Shown piece after piece: positions 39,088-48,558 of a DNA stretch of 64,000 nt; positions within the stretch are counted from its first letter, which is position 1; the number at the start of each line of letters is the position of its first letter. The position numbers and the translations under genes were made by a program. The stretch is from the NCBI RefSeq assembly GCF_002261225.1, contig NZ_NEVM01000005.1, positions 3,224,001 through 3,288,000 on the forward strand, written 5' to 3'. Source of the stretch: Bordetella genomosp. 10 (GTDB taxonomy: Bacteria; Pseudomonadota; Gammaproteobacteria; Burkholderiales; Burkholderiaceae_B). The notes beneath the pieces were generated by a model. The model was not told where the DNA came from. It did not search any database and saw nothing but the letters and a program-made list of their open reading frames with translations.

Positions 39088-40812
39088 ATGCGAAATTCTT
39101 CTCCCTTCGGCTTGAGCAAGGGACCCGCGGCCGTGGCGCTGCTGGTGCTGGCCTTTCTCCTGCTGTTCCTGCTGGTGCCGGTCGCCACGGTGTTCCACAC
39201 GGCCTTCGTCAACGCCGACGGCAGTTTCACCCTCGGGCATTTCCAGTCCTTCTTCAACCAGCCGTTGATGCAGGAGGCGTTCTTCAACAGCCTCTACGTG
39301 GCGGGCTGGTCGACGCTATTGGCTTCGCTCATCGCGGTGCCGCTCGCCTATTTCACCGTGCGCTTCGAATTCCGCGGCGCCCTGATCATCCAGACGCTGG
39401 GCGTGCTGCCGCTGATCATGCCACCCTTCGTCGGCGCGGTGGCGATGCAGTTGATCTTCGGCCGCTCGGGCAGCGTCAACCTTTTGCTGGGCGACTGGTT
39501 CGATATCAATATTCCGCTGATGGAGGGCCTGAACAGCGTCATCTTCGTCGAGGCGCTGCATTACTTCCCCTTCATCCTGATGAACCTGGTGGTGGCGCTG
39601 CGCAATATCGACGGCTCGATGGAGGAGGCGGCCTTCAACCTGGGCTCGCGCGGCTTCCGGCTGTTCCGCCGCATCATCTTTCCGCTGGCCCTGCCGGGCT
39701 TCGTGGCGGGGGCCTCGCTGGTCTTCATCAAGGTCTTCGACGATCTGGGCACGCCGCTGGTGCTGGGCGCGACGAATATGCTGGCGCCGCAGGCCTACCT
39801 GCGCATCACCCAGGTCGGCCTGGAGGATCCGCTGGGCTATGTGATCGGCGTCATCATCATCGCGTTTTCCATCGTCTCGCTGTGGCTGTCCACGCGCCTG
39901 CTCAGCGGCAAGGACTATTCGACGCTGCAGAAGGGCGGCGGCGCGATCCAGAAGCGCCGCCTGCGGCCGGCCGAGAGCGTGCTGGCCTATGGCTGGATCA
40001 TCCTGGTCCTGCTGCTGGTGCTGTCGCCGCATATCGGCGTGCTGCTGCTGTCCTTCGCCAGCGTGTGGAGCTATGCGCCGCTGCCCGACGGCTATACGCT
40101 GGCCCACTACGTCTCGGTCTTCCAGGATTCCAGCGGCATGATCGCCAACACCCTGCTCTATTGCGGGCTGGCGGCCGGCGTGGACGTGGTGCTGGGCACG
40201 GCCATCGCCTACCTGCTGCTGCGCACCCGGCTGCCCGGCCGCCAGTGGCTGGACTGGCTGGCCTCGGCGGCGCTGGCCATTCCGGGCATCGTGCTGGCCA
40301 TCGGCCTGCTGCGCACCTTCCGCGGCGTCGGCATTCCCTTCACGGGCACCTTGCTGACCGGGTCCTGGGTGCTGATCATGATTGCCTATTCGGTGCGGCG
40401 CCTGCCCTACGCGCTGCGCTCCTGCGTGGCCGCCTTGCAGCAGGTCAACGTTTCGCTGGAAGAGGCGGCGCAGTCCATGGGCGCCAACCGTTGGCGTACT
40501 ATCCGACGGGTGGTGGTGCCGTTGATGGCCGGCGGCATGCTCGCCGGCTTCGTGACCAGCTTCGTCACGGCGGCGGTGGAGCTGTCGGCCACCATCATGC
40601 TGGTGACGCGCGAAAGCCAGGCGCCCATGAGCTACGGCATCTACCTGTACATGCAGAGCGCTTCGGGACGCGGCCCGGGCGCCGCGCTGGGCGTGCTGGC
40701 GGTGGTGGCGGTGGCCATCGGGACCTATGCGAGCCACGTGCTGGTGCAGCGCTCCACCGCGCGGCAGCGGCCGGCGCGGACGAACAACGACGAGGAGTTG
40801 GAGGCTCTATGA
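39088..40812 (+). CDS. Iron(III)-type ABC transporter permease, two fused membrane domains (FbpB-like)
   Basis: A 574-residue permease with about twelve membrane segments in two homologous halves. Each half has an EAA coupling loop: DGSMEEAAFNLGSRGFRLFRRIIFPLALPG around residue 180, and NVSLEEAAQSMGANRWRTIRRVVVPLMAGG around residue 455. Fused double permeases of this kind are typical of ferric-iron, thiamine and phosphonate importers. Its stop overlaps the ATPase start by four bases. Confidence 0.92.
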   Translation: MRNSSPFGLSKGPAAVALLVLAFLLLFLLVPVATVFHTAFVNADGSFTLGHFQSFFNQPLMQEAFFNSLYVAGWSTLLASLIAVPLAYFTVRFEFRGALIIQTLGVLPLIMPPFVGAVAMQLIFGRSGSVNLLLGDWFDINIPLMEGLNSVIFVEALHYFPFILMNLVVALRNIDGSMEEAAFNLGSRGFRLFRRIIFPLALPGFVAGASLVFIKVFDDLGTPLVLGATNMLAPQAYLRITQVGLEDPLGYVIGVIIIAFSIVSLWLSTRLLSGKDYSTLQKGGGAIQKRRLRPAESVLAYGWIILVLLLVLSPHIGVLLLSFASVWSYAPLPDGYTLAHYVSVFQDSSGMIANTLLYCGLAAGVDVVLGTAIAYLLLRTRLPGRQWLDWLASAALAIPGIVLAIGLLRTFRGVGIPFTGTLLTGSWVLIMIAYSVRRLPYALRSCVAALQQVNVSLEEAAQSMGANRWRTIRRVVVPLMAGGMLAGFVTSFVTAAVELSATIMLVTRESQAPMSYGIYLYMQSASGRGPGAALGVLAVVAVAIGTYASHVLVQRSTARQRPARTNNDEELEAL

Positions 40813-41894
40813 AGAAAGTCGGCGTCGAGTGCCGGGACATTTCGCTGTCCTACGGCAAGACACAGGTGCTCAAGAACCTGAACATCTCCATCGAGCCCGG
40901 CGAGTTCTTCGCCTTGCTGGGGCCGTCGGGGTCGGGCAAGTCCACCCTGCTGCGCCTGATCGCGGGATTCAACCAGCACGCCAGCGGCCAGTTGCTGGTC
41001 GACGGCAAGGACGTGACGGGCATTCCGCCATGGAAGCGCAACATCGGCATGGTGTTCCAGAGCTACGCGCTGTGGCCGCACATGACGGTGTTCGACAACG
41101 TGGCCTTCGGCCTGGTCGAACGCAAGGTGTCGCGCGCCGAATTGCGCGACCGCACCGAAGCCGCGCTGGCGCTGGTGGGGCTTTCGCAATACGCCAAGCG
41201 CCGCCCCAACGAACTGTCGGGCGGCCAGCAGCAGCGCGTGGCGCTGGCGCGCACCATCGTCATCGAACCGCAGGTGCTGCTGCTGGACGAGCCCTTGTCC
41301 AACCTGGACAAGAAACTGCGCGTCCAGATGCGGCGCGAACTGCTGGCCTTGCAGCGGCGCCTGGGCATCACCACCATCTTCGTCACCCACGACCAGGAAG
41401 AGGCCATGACCACCGCCGACCGCATGGCGGTGCTGGACCACGGCGTGGTGCAGCAGATCGGTTCGCCCAACAATCTGTTCGACTTCCCGGTGAACCGCTT
41501 CGTGGCGAATTTCGTCGGCACGATGAATGTGCTCGAAGGCGCCGTGAAGGAACGCGCCAGCCAGGGCGTGGTGTTGTCGGTGGACGGCGTGGGCGACCTG
41601 CACCTGCCCGTCAACGGCGACCTGCCGGACGGGCCGCGCATGGCGGCCAGTTTCCGGCCGCACACGGTGCGCATCGACCTGGCCGGCGGCACGCCCGACG
41701 CGCGCTACGTGTGGCTGCCCGGCGTGGTGCATGCCAGCGAGTTCCAGGGCGAATTCACGCGCTACCAGGTCATGATCGGGGACCAGTGCATCACGGCCGA
41801 TCAATCGCACCTGGCGGGCCTGTCGATCTTCCCCATCGGCGCGCCGGTCGCGCTGGGCCTGGAGCCCAGCCAGGTGCGCCTGCTGGCGGCCTGA
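40809..41894 (+). CDS. Iron(III)/polyamine-type ABC transporter ATP-binding protein (FbpC/PotA-like)
   Basis: A 361-residue ATPase: Walker A GPSGSGKSTLLRLIAGF, signature LSGGQQQRVALA, Walker B LLLDEPLSNLDKKLR, switch FVTHDQEEAMTTADRM. A C-terminal TOBE regulatory domain runs from about residue 245 (NFVGTMNVLEGAV). It is coupled to the permease by overlap. The LysR gene follows after seven bases on the same strand. Confidence 0.93.
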   Translation: MKKVGVECRDISLSYGKTQVLKNLNISIEPGEFFALLGPSGSGKSTLLRLIAGFNQHASGQLLVDGKDVTGIPPWKRNIGMVFQSYALWPHMTVFDNVAFGLVERKVSRAELRDRTEAALALVGLSQYAKRRPNELSGGQQQRVALARTIVIEPQVLLLDEPLSNLDKKLRVQMRRELLALQRRLGITTIFVTHDQEEAMTTADRMAVLDHGVVQQIGSPNNLFDFPVNRFVANFVGTMNVLEGAVKERASQGVVLSVDGVGDLHLPVNGDLPDGPRMAASFRPHTVRIDLAGGTPDARYVWLPGVVHASEFQGEFTRYQVMIGDQCITADQSHLAGLSIFPIGAPVALGLEPSQVRLLAA

Positions 41895-41901
41895 CGGCGG
41901 C

Positions 41902-42783
41902 ATGGAGATCTACCAGATCCGCGCCTTCATCAAGGTGGCCCGCCTGGGCAACGTGACGCGCGCGGCGGAGGCGTTGTCGTTGACGCAGCCGGCCGTGACC
42001 GCGCAGATCAAGGCGCTGGAACAAAGCCTGGGCGTGGCGCTGTTCGACCGCAGCGGCGGCCGTCTGGTGCTGGCCAAGGCCGGCGAAGCGTTGCTGGAGA
42101 CCGCCGAGCAACTGGTGGCCCTGGGCAATCAACTGAAGTCGGCGGCGCAGGCCCTGCAAGGGGAGTTGCACGGCGTGCTGGAGCTGGGCGTGCCGAGCGA
42201 ACAGCCCGATTTCCTGCGGCTGGGCGAGCTGGCGGCGACGGTGATGCGCCAACTGCCCCTGGTGGAATTGAAGACGCACGTGATGCCGGCCGAGGCGCTG
42301 GCCGAGCAGGTCGCCGGCGGCCGCCTGGCGGCGGCGCTGACGGTCGCTTCCGCGCCGCCGCGCGGCCTGCAATGGATGCCGTTGCGCAGCGTGCGCTATC
42401 GGGTGGCATTGCCGCGCGCGCTGGCGGACAGCATGCGCAAGGGCGGTTGGCGCGAGCTGGCGCAACTGCCCTGGCTGGACGGGCCGGCGGGCAGCCATGC
42501 GCATCTGCTGCTGCGCGATCTGTTCGAGCGGCATGGCCTGAGCCCGCGCGTGGTGATGCAGAACGACGACCAGGCCAACCTGATGGCCCTGGTGCGGGCC
42601 GACGCCGGATGCGCGCTGCTGCGCGAGGAGATCGCGTTGCAGGGCGCGGCGGCGGGCGATTGCACGGTGTGGGGCAATGTGCATGCCGACGCGATGCTGG
42701 GCTTCATCGCGTCGTCGGACCGCGCCGGCGAGCCCCTGGTGGTCGCGCTGGAGTCGATGATGCGTGAGATCTGGCTGCCTTGA
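41902..42783 (+). CDS. LysR-family transcriptional regulator
   Basis: A 293-residue LysR protein: an N-terminal winged HTH (MEIYQIRAFIKVARLGNVTRAAEALSLTQPAVTAQIKALEQSLGVALFDR), then an effector domain. It lies directly behind the iron-type importer and in the same orientation, so co-transcription and feedback control are likely. This is unlike the usual divergent LysR layout. The effector is unknown. Confidence 0.93.
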   Translation: MEIYQIRAFIKVARLGNVTRAAEALSLTQPAVTAQIKALEQSLGVALFDRSGGRLVLAKAGEALLETAEQLVALGNQLKSAAQALQGELHGVLELGVPSEQPDFLRLGELAATVMRQLPLVELKTHVMPAEALAEQVAGGRLAAALTVASAPPRGLQWMPLRSVRYRVALPRALADSMRKGGWRELAQLPWLDGPAGSHAHLLLRDLFERHGLSPRVVMQNDDQANLMALVRADAGCALLREEIALQGAAAGDCTVWGNVHADAMLGFIASSDRAGEPLVVALESMMREIWLP

Positions 42784-42810
42784 GCCGCGCCTGTCTTGCC
42801 CGCCCCGCGG

Positions 42811-43503
42811 TTACGCGAACCGCAGGGCTTTTTCGCCGCTGCGGGTCAGCCGCAGGGCGCGCGAATGGCCTTGCCGCTCGACCCATTTGCGCGCCAGGAA
42901 ATGCGCCAGCAGCGCATCGCCCAAGGCGCCGCCGATATGCGGGCGGCGCGCGCTCCAGTCCAGGCAGGGATGGGCAAAGCTGCGCCGCGTGGTGTGGATG
43001 GTCTCCACGTCCACGCCCAGGCCGCGCAGATATTCTTCGCCGCGCGGCGTCAGCGCGTATTGCCCCGCGCCGGCGCGCAGATAGCCGCGCGCGAGAAAGG
43101 CGTCGTGCACGCGCACGGCGACCGCGCCCGCCATGTGCTTGTAGCAGGTGCGCGCTTCGCACAGATCCGGCGGCGTGCGCGGCTTGAAAGGCGCGGCGCG
43201 CACGCCCGTGACGACCAGCAGGGCTTCCAGCGCCGCGGCGACGTCGGGATTGGCGAGGCGGTAGTAGCGATGCTTGCCTTGCATCGCTTGCGTCACCAGC
43301 CCTTGTTCGCGCAGGCGCGCGAAGTGGCTGCTGGCGGTGGAGGCGCCGATGTCGGCGACCGCCGCCAGTTCGGTGGCCGTGCGCGCGCAGCCATCGAGCA
43401 GGCTGCACAGCATGCGGGCGCGGGCGGGATCGCCGATGGCCGCGGCAATGGCGGCGAGCTGACCCTCGACCGCCTCGTCGACGTTGGCGGGAATGTCGGG
43501 CAT
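42811..43503 (-). CDS. ArsR-family winged-helix regulator
   Basis: A 230-residue protein. Residues about 20-90 are an ArsR-type winged helix (AIGDPARARMLCSLLDGCARTATELAAVADIGASTASSHFARLREQGLV, then GKHRYYRL). The remaining ~130 residues are a second region with CEARTCYKHMAG and a C-terminal winged-helix-like part. This two-part layout is seen in larger ArsR-like proteins. The ATG at 43503 begins MPDIPANVDEA. Its upstream region is duplicated at 49.4 kb in front of the MFS gene. The pair was probably arsR-MFS divergent before the islet entered. Confidence 0.85.
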   Translation of the reverse strand: MPDIPANVDEAVEGQLAAIAAAIGDPARARMLCSLLDGCARTATELAAVADIGASTASSHFARLREQGLVTQAMQGKHRYYRLANPDVAAALEALLVVTGVRAAPFKPRTPPDLCEARTCYKHMAGAVAVRVHDAFLARGYLRAGAGQYALTPRGEEYLRGLGVDVETIHTTRRSFAHPCLDWSARRPHIGGALGDALLAHFLARKWVERQGHSRALRLTRSGEKALRFA

Positions 43504-43603
43504 GATTCGATCCTTGTCGAAGTATGGATACGCCATTGCAGCATACTGGCGGCCTGTCCCTCCATACAAGCGGAAAATGTCGATGAGCATCGTCGCGCCG
43601 GCG
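43494..43603. repeat. Left copy of the ~110-bp islet-flanking direct repeat
   Basis: Corresponds to the arsR-MFS intergenic region: the first three arsR codons, the spacer, and the first nine codons of an MFS gene start (ATG 43577, MSMSIVAPA). It matches 49385-49495 at roughly 88 percent by eye, with one indel. Runs such as GCATACTGGCGGCCTGTCC and TGTCGATGAGCATCG are identical. Confidence 0.92.
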
Positions 43604-43612
43604 GTCCCATGA
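43577..43612 (+). pseudogene. Remnant 5' end of an MFS transporter gene
   Basis: Eleven codons (MSMSIVAPAVP, stop at 43610-43612). The first nine match the start of the intact MFS gene at 49469 (MSMSIGAPA), then similarity ends and the islet begins. It is a broken gene start left by the insertion. Confidence 0.8.
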
Positions 43613-43644
43613 AGTCATGGCTTTCTCAACGAGAGCTGGACCTC

Positions 43645-44631
43645 CTATACCGCCTGGCTGATCGCCGCCGCAAAGAGATCGGCATCCACATTGCCTCCCG
43701 ACGCGACGATGATCACGTGCCCCTTTTTGGGAAGCAGTGACGGCTCGCGCATGACGGCCGCGACGGCGACCGCGCCGCCCGGTTCCACCGCCACCCTGAA
43801 CTCTTCGTAAAGCAGCTTCATCGCGGCCATCACCTGCTCGTCGGTGGCCGAGATGGCGCGGGCAACGCCTATTTTGTTGATGGCGAACGGCAGTTCCGCG
43901 GGCGTGGGCGCAAGCAGGGCATCGCAGATGGACGTCACCCCGGGCGCGTTCGTCTCGCGCCGGCCCGAGGCAAGTGAACGCCGGGTGTCGTCGAACGCCG
44001 ACGGTTCCGCGACCCAGACGTCGGCGTGCGAGGCCAGGGCGTCGCGCGCGAGGCAGGTGCCCGCCGCGAGTCCTCCGCCGCCGCACGGCACGATAATCGT
44101 GTCGATCCTATCCTCGCCGAATTCGGCCAGCGCCTCGAAGGCCACGGTGCCCTGGCCGGCGATGACGTGTGGATGGTCTCCCGGCGGGACGGTCGTATAT
44201 CGGCCGGTATCGCTGATTCGCCGCGCAATGTCCTCCCGGCTCTCGCGAGTCCGGTTGTACAGGACGATTTCCGCGCCTTGCTTGCGAGCCTTCTCGATTT
44301 TGACGGCCGGCGCGTCCTCAGGCATTACGACCTTGGCGCGCAGGCCCAGCAGCCTGGCGACCGTTGCGATGGCCTGTCCGTGATTCCCGGTTGAATAGGC
44401 GAGGACGCCGTCCGGACAGTCATCCGGTTTGAGGCGGGACAGGCAGTTGTATGCGCCCCTGAACTTGAAGGCGCCCGTGTGTTGCAGGCTTTCGAGCTTG
44501 ATGAAAACCTCGCTCCCCGTTATGCGGCTGAGCCGTGCCGACCGAAGCAAGGGCGTGCGGATCGCGACGCCGTCGAGCGCTTGCGCCGCCGATCTCACGT
44601 CCGCGGGCGCCGGCATGTCGAATGTAGTCAT
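43645..44631 (-). CDS. PLP-dependent serine/threonine dehydratase-family enzyme
   Basis: A 328-residue fold-type II PLP enzyme. The Schiff-base lysine is K56 in HTGAFKFRGAYN. The phosphate loop is PCGGGGLAAG, and the C-terminal cofactor block is EPGGAVAVAAV, with VIIVASGGNVD near the end. There is no ACT domain, so it is a short catabolic-type dehydratase. Candidate activities are threonine/serine dehydratase, hydroxyaspartate ammonia-lyase, or the EutB-like enzyme of hydroxyectoine use. The sequence alone does not decide. It is last gene of the islet operon. Confidence 0.88.
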   Translation of the reverse strand: MTTFDMPAPADVRSAAQALDGVAIRTPLLRSARLSRITGSEVFIKLESLQHTGAFKFRGAYNCLSRLKPDDCPDGVLAYSTGNHGQAIATVARLLGLRAKVVMPEDAPAVKIEKARKQGAEIVLYNRTRESREDIARRISDTGRYTTVPPGDHPHVIAGQGTVAFEALAEFGEDRIDTIIVPCGGGGLAAGTCLARDALASHADVWVAEPSAFDDTRRSLASGRRETNAPGVTSICDALLAPTPAELPFAINKIGVARAISATDEQVMAAMKLLYEEFRVAVEPGGAVAVAAVMREPSLLPKKGHVIIVASGGNVDADLFAAAISQAV

Positions 44632-44658
44632 CGTATGGAGTCCTTTTTCCGGCGGCGA

Positions 44659-45384
44659 TCAGTGCCGGATTACCCGTGTGAGGAAATCCCGGGCCCGATC
44701 CGACCGGGGGGCATCGAAGAACTCGTCCTTGGAGACGTCTTCGACTATGCTGCCGTGGTCCATGAAGACAACGCGGTCCGAAACGCGGCGAGCGAATCCC
44801 ATCTCATGGGTCACGATCATCATCGTCATGCCTTCGGCGGCGAGTTCGCCAAGCAGGTCCAGCACCTCGCTGACCATTTCGGGATCCAGCGCCGACGTGG
44901 GTTCGTCGAAGAGTATGCCCTGCGGGTCCATGCTCAAGGCACGCACGATGGCCACACGCTGTTGCTGTCCGCCGGACAACTGGCCGGGGAATTTATCCGC
45001 GTGGGCGCGCAAGCCAATCCGGGTGAGAAGCGCGATGGCCTTGGCCCGCGACGTCTCGTCATCGCGTTGCAGAACCAGGCGCTGGGCCATGACCACGTTT
45101 TCCATGATGGAGAGGTGAGGGAAAAGCTCGAAATGCTGAAACACCATGCCGACCTTTCTTCGGATCGAGCGCAGTTGCGAACCGTGGCCGACCGGGATGC
45201 CGTCGACCGTAATGGCGCCGTCCGAAATCGGCTCCAGTCCATTGACGCATCTGATGAGCGTCGATTTTCCCGACCCCGACGGTCCGCAGATCACCACCAC
45301 CTCGCCTTTTCTGACGGACGTGTTGCAACGATCGAGGACAGTGAAGTCGCCAAAGCGTTTCGTGACATTCTTGATGTCGATCAT
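44659..45384 (-). CDS. Polar amino acid ABC transporter ATP-binding protein (GlnQ/HisP-like)
   Basis: A 241-residue ATPase: Walker A GPSGSGKSTLIRCVNGLEP, Q-loop VFQHFELFPHLSIMENV, signature LSGGQQQRVAIVRAL, Walker B ILFDEPTSALDPEMV, switch VTHEMGFARRV. These variants are typical of the polar amino acid class. It works with the two permeases and the binding protein just upstream in the same operon. Confidence 0.95.
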   Translation of the reverse strand: MIDIKNVTKRFGDFTVLDRCNTSVRKGEVVVICGPSGSGKSTLIRCVNGLEPISDGAITVDGIPVGHGSQLRSIRRKVGMVFQHFELFPHLSIMENVVMAQRLVLQRDDETSRAKAIALLTRIGLRAHADKFPGQLSGGQQQRVAIVRALSMDPQGILFDEPTSALDPEMVSEVLDLLGELAAEGMTMMIVTHEMGFARRVSDRVVFMDHGSIVEDVSKDEFFDAPRSDRARDFLTRVIRH

Positions 45385-45393
45385 TTTTCCCTT

Positions 45394-46080
45394 CTACGCG
45401 TGCGAGAGATGTTTCGGAAGACGATGGACGCCTCGTGTCGAGACAAGGCAAATAAGGAAGTAGACGATGGCGACGAAGAGGTACGTTTCCACCAGACGAT
45501 TCTGTTGCTGGCCGAGCTGTGTCGCCGCGCCGAGGAAATCGGTGAGGGACAACACGTAAACCAGCGAGACGTCCTGGAAGAGGACGATGGCTTGCAGTAT
45601 CAGGATGGGAGCCACTGAACGGAACGCCTGCGGAATGACGACCTTGATAAGCACCTGGATTTCGCTCAGTCCCAATGCACGCGCGGCGGCGCTTTGCGCG
45701 CGCGGGACCGCCAGGATGCCTGCGCGCACGATCTCGCAGTAGTAGCACGCCTCGAACAGGGTGAAAGTCACGAATGCCGATTTGACGGCGCTGATCTGGA
45801 CCGGCGCGTCGGCGTTCGTCATCCACGCCAGGACGTAGGGGCTCAGGAAGTAGACCCAGAAGACCACCAGGATGAGGGGAATGGACCGGCAAAGACTCAC
45901 CCACAGGCTGACGATGAGTCCGGCCCATCCCGGGCCGAACAGACGAATGAGCGCGAGCAGCGTGCCGATCGCAAGGCCGGTGCATGCGCAGACCACCGTT
46001 AGCTGCAACGTGAGGCCGAGACCCTCCACGATCAGATAGTGAAGATTCGAAAATACGATGGAGAAGTCGAGGCCGCTCAT
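45394..46080 (-). CDS. Polar amino acid ABC transporter permease 1
   Basis: A 228-residue HisM/GlnP-type permease with about five membrane segments and the coupling loop VPRAQSAAARALGLSEIQVLIKVVIPQAFR. The region LFQDVSLVYVLSLTDFLGAATQLGQ is closely matched by the permease at 62882-63571. It overlaps the upstream permease gene by four bases. Confidence 0.94.
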   Translation of the reverse strand: MSGLDFSIVFSNLHYLIVEGLGLTLQLTVVCACTGLAIGTLLALIRLFGPGWAGLIVSLWVSLCRSIPLILVVFWVYFLSPYVLAWMTNADAPVQISAVKSAFVTFTLFEACYYCEIVRAGILAVPRAQSAAARALGLSEIQVLIKVVIPQAFRSVAPILILQAIVLFQDVSLVYVLSLTDFLGAATQLGQQQNRLVETYLFVAIVYFLICLVSTRGVHRLPKHLSHA

Positions 46081-46832
46081 GACAATGCCTCTTTCGCGGA
46101 CGGCGTGGTCCGATTTTTCAGTTTGAGCCGCGGGCGGCGCTCGAGGTATCGGAAGGCGCCGATGATCATGAGATTGATCGCCACGTATCCGAGCGTCGCG
46201 GCGGAGAACGCTTCAAATACGCGGAAGGCGCTTTCCTGCATGTCCCGGGCCCGGGCCGTCAATTCAAGAAGCCCGATGGTCATTCCCACCGATGTATTCT
46301 TCATCAGGTTCACCATCTCGGACGTAAGCGGCGGGAGCATCATCCGGAAGGCCTGGGGAAGCACGACCTTCCGGTACGCATCTCCCCGTGTCAGCCCCAA
46401 TGCCTGGGACGCCATCATCTGGCCCTTGGGCAAGCTCGCGATTGCCGACCGCGTCTGTTCGGCGACGCGGGCCGCCGTGTAGAGGCCCAGCGAAACGACG
46501 GTGGTATAGAAGGGGCCGTACTCGAGCGATTTCAGCCACGCGCCGGCGCGGTGAGGAATGAGTTCGGGAAAGACGAAGTACCAGAGGAACATCTGGACCA
46601 GCAAGGGGATGTCGCGAAAGATCTCGACGTAGATGGCGCCCAGGGTCCTGTATAGCGGCCGTTCGGAAACGCGCATCAAACCGACGGCGACGCCGATCGC
46701 GAGCGCGAGCGAGGCCCCAAGGAGCGCCGTCAGTACAGACCATCCCGCGCCGGCGAACATATTGTGCAAGTAAGTCGACACGCCGTCGGTCGACACGTCG
46801 TCAAAAGAACGCCAGCTCCATTGATAAGCCAT
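46077..46832 (-). CDS. Polar amino acid ABC transporter permease 2
   Basis: A 251-residue HisQ/GlnP-type permease. The coupling loop SLPKGQMMASQALGLTRGDAYRKVVLPQAFR is followed by MKNTSVGMTIGLLELTARARDMQESAFRVFEAF. The latter closely resembles the partial permease at the window's right end, so the two systems are paralogous. Confidence 0.94.
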   Translation of the reverse strand: MAYQWSWRSFDDVSTDGVSTYLHNMFAGAGWSVLTALLGASLALAIGVAVGLMRVSERPLYRTLGAIYVEIFRDIPLLVQMFLWYFVFPELIPHRAGAWLKSLEYGPFYTTVVSLGLYTAARVAEQTRSAIASLPKGQMMASQALGLTRGDAYRKVVLPQAFRMMLPPLTSEMVNLMKNTSVGMTIGLLELTARARDMQESAFRVFEAFSAATLGYVAINLMIIGAFRYLERRPRLKLKNRTTPSAKEALS

Positions 46833-46906
46833 GACTGCGCTACTCCGATGAATTTACGGTCGCGGCGGCGGGGAAGATTCGGGAATGCCGCCGCGATGGA
46901 CCTCGC

Positions 46907-47794
46907 CTAGTTCGGAAAGGTTTGGACCCGGAAGATCTGCTCCGTGTCATTGCCGAGCGGCATTCCTATCGGCACGAACCACTTCGTGTAGAGCGCTTTC
47001 GCCGCGCCGGACGAATACATGCCGGAGAGCGTCGCGTCGACCACCGATCCGAGAGAAGAATTATTCGGCGCCAGGACAATCCCATACGGCAGGTATGACA
47101 GGTCGCGGCCGACGACCCGGAATTGCGAAGGATCCGATGCGCGCTTTTGCAGGCCATGGAGGATGACGTTGTCGGTCATATACGCTTGCGCCCGGCCGGT
47201 CGATACGGCGAGAAAACCCTCGGCCTGGTCCTTGACGAAGACCAGGCGGATGCCAAGCTTGTGCTGATTGTTCAGCGACTGTGCGAGCGCGGCGTTGGTC
47301 GAGCCTGCAATGACGGCCAGCGCCTGTCCGTTCAGGTCCTCGATCTGCTGCACTTTCGAATCGCTTTTCACGAGGAGCTGGTCGGCCGCCGCCATCGTGA
47401 CGAGCGAGAAGTCGACCTGGGCGGCGCGCTTGACGGTGTGCACCGTGGAGCCGCATTCCATATCGATCGTTCTGTTCTGCAGGAGCGGAATGATCGTCGT
47501 CAGGTCGACGGGAACGAAACGGACCTTGAGGTCCTTGCCTCCCAGTTGGCGTTTCAGGTTTTCGACGACAGCCATGCAGAGGTCGATCGTGTAGCCGACC
47601 GGTTTCTGGCTGGAATCGAGATAGGAGAAGGGAATGCTCGATTGCCGATACCCGATGACCACTTCGCCATTCGCCTTGATACGCGACATGGCTGCATCCG
47701 CAGTTTGTGCGAGCACCTGGCCGCCGCCGAGGAAAGTGGCTACAACGCATAGTCCCAGGCAGGATATTGTCCGTCGAATTACACCGCGAGTCAT
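46907..47794 (-). CDS. Polar amino acid ABC transporter, periplasmic binding protein (family 3)
   Basis: A 295-residue binding protein. The signal peptide is MTRGVIRRTISCLGLCVVATFLGGGQVLA with cleavage around residue 30. Family 3 features are VVIGYRQSSIPFSYLDSSQKPVGYTIDLC and the DLTTIIPLLQNRTIDMECGS block. The PVGYTIDLC and MECGST residues suit an acidic or polar amino acid ligand (glutamate/aspartate type), which is inference. The ATG at 47794 lies four bases after the HAD stop. Confidence 0.92.
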   Translation of the reverse strand: MTRGVIRRTISCLGLCVVATFLGGGQVLAQTADAAMSRIKANGEVVIGYRQSSIPFSYLDSSQKPVGYTIDLCMAVVENLKRQLGGKDLKVRFVPVDLTTIIPLLQNRTIDMECGSTVHTVKRAAQVDFSLVTMAAADQLLVKSDSKVQQIEDLNGQALAVIAGSTNAALAQSLNNQHKLGIRLVFVKDQAEGFLAVSTGRAQAYMTDNVILHGLQKRASDPSQFRVVGRDLSYLPYGIVLAPNNSSLGSVVDATLSGMYSSGAAKALYTKWFVPIGMPLGNDTEQIFRVQTFPN

Positions 47795-47798
47795 GATG

Positions 47799-48548
47799 TC
47801 AGTCCTTGTGTCCGGTTGTCCGGTTTGATAGGGCCATCTGTGCGCGATGGGCCAACGCGAAGTCGTGCATCGTGTCAAAGACGGCATCCGGTTGCGCGCC
47901 TCGCGCATCCTCGGGACGCGAACCGAGGCTGCGGCCGGGACGTTTGATCCATACGCACTTGATGCCGAGCGCATTTGCCGGAATGACGTCGGCGCGCAGG
48001 CTCTGGCCGACGTGGAGAATGCGGTTCCTGGCGATGCCCATCGCCTCGAAATCCCGGATTGCCGCGTCGAAGTGAGCATGGTCCGGCTTGTATGCGCCCA
48101 CGCCTTCGGCCGTCGCCACCACGTCCGGCGCCAGCCGCAGTTTGCGCACGGAGTAGCCGAGAGACTGGTTGTCGATGTTGCTGAGCAGGCCGATCTTCAT
48201 GTGCGCGTGAAGATGCGCGAGCGATTCGATGGCATCGTCGAACGCGGGCCAAAGCATGACCGCCTTGCCGAAGACTTCGCGCTCCGCGTCGTCGGGCGCC
48301 ACGTCATGGCGCTCGCAGAACTGCTCGTATGCCTGTTTCAAGACGTCGGGATACAGCAGCGCGGGGCGAACGCGCTGCAACTGCGCCCGGGCGCGGTCGA
48401 ATTCGAGCAGGAATTCCTCGTGTGACAGTTCGACGCCGTGCTGGTCGGCGACGCTGCGGAACATCCTGATGATGGAGGGCTCCCAATCGATCAAGGTGCC
48501 GTAGACATCGAAAGTGACAGCGTCGAACTGGGTAAGGTCAAGGTGCAT
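47799..48548 (-). CDS. HAD-superfamily hydrolase, haloacid dehalogenase type II-like
   Basis: A 249-residue HAD protein. Motif I is FDAVTFDVYGTLIDWEPS with the nucleophile Asp in DVYGT. Motif II is KIGLLSNIDNQS. The motif III/IV region is GAYKPDHAHFDAAI and HVGQSLRADVIPANALGIKCVWIKRPG. It resembles 2-haloacid dehalogenases, but many such proteins are phosphatases or of unknown use. It is first gene of the islet operon, with AGGAGAAC directly before the ATG and the GATTATCGATAATC palindrome just upstream. Confidence 0.88.
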   Translation of the reverse strand: MHLDLTQFDAVTFDVYGTLIDWEPSIIRMFRSVADQHGVELSHEEFLLEFDRARAQLQRVRPALLYPDVLKQAYEQFCERHDVAPDDAEREVFGKAVMLWPAFDDAIESLAHLHAHMKIGLLSNIDNQSLGYSVRKLRLAPDVVATAEGVGAYKPDHAHFDAAIRDFEAMGIARNRILHVGQSLRADVIPANALGIKCVWIKRPGRSLGSRPEDARGAQPDAVFDTMHDFALAHRAQMALSNRTTGHKD

Positions 48549-48558
48549 CCGTTCTCCT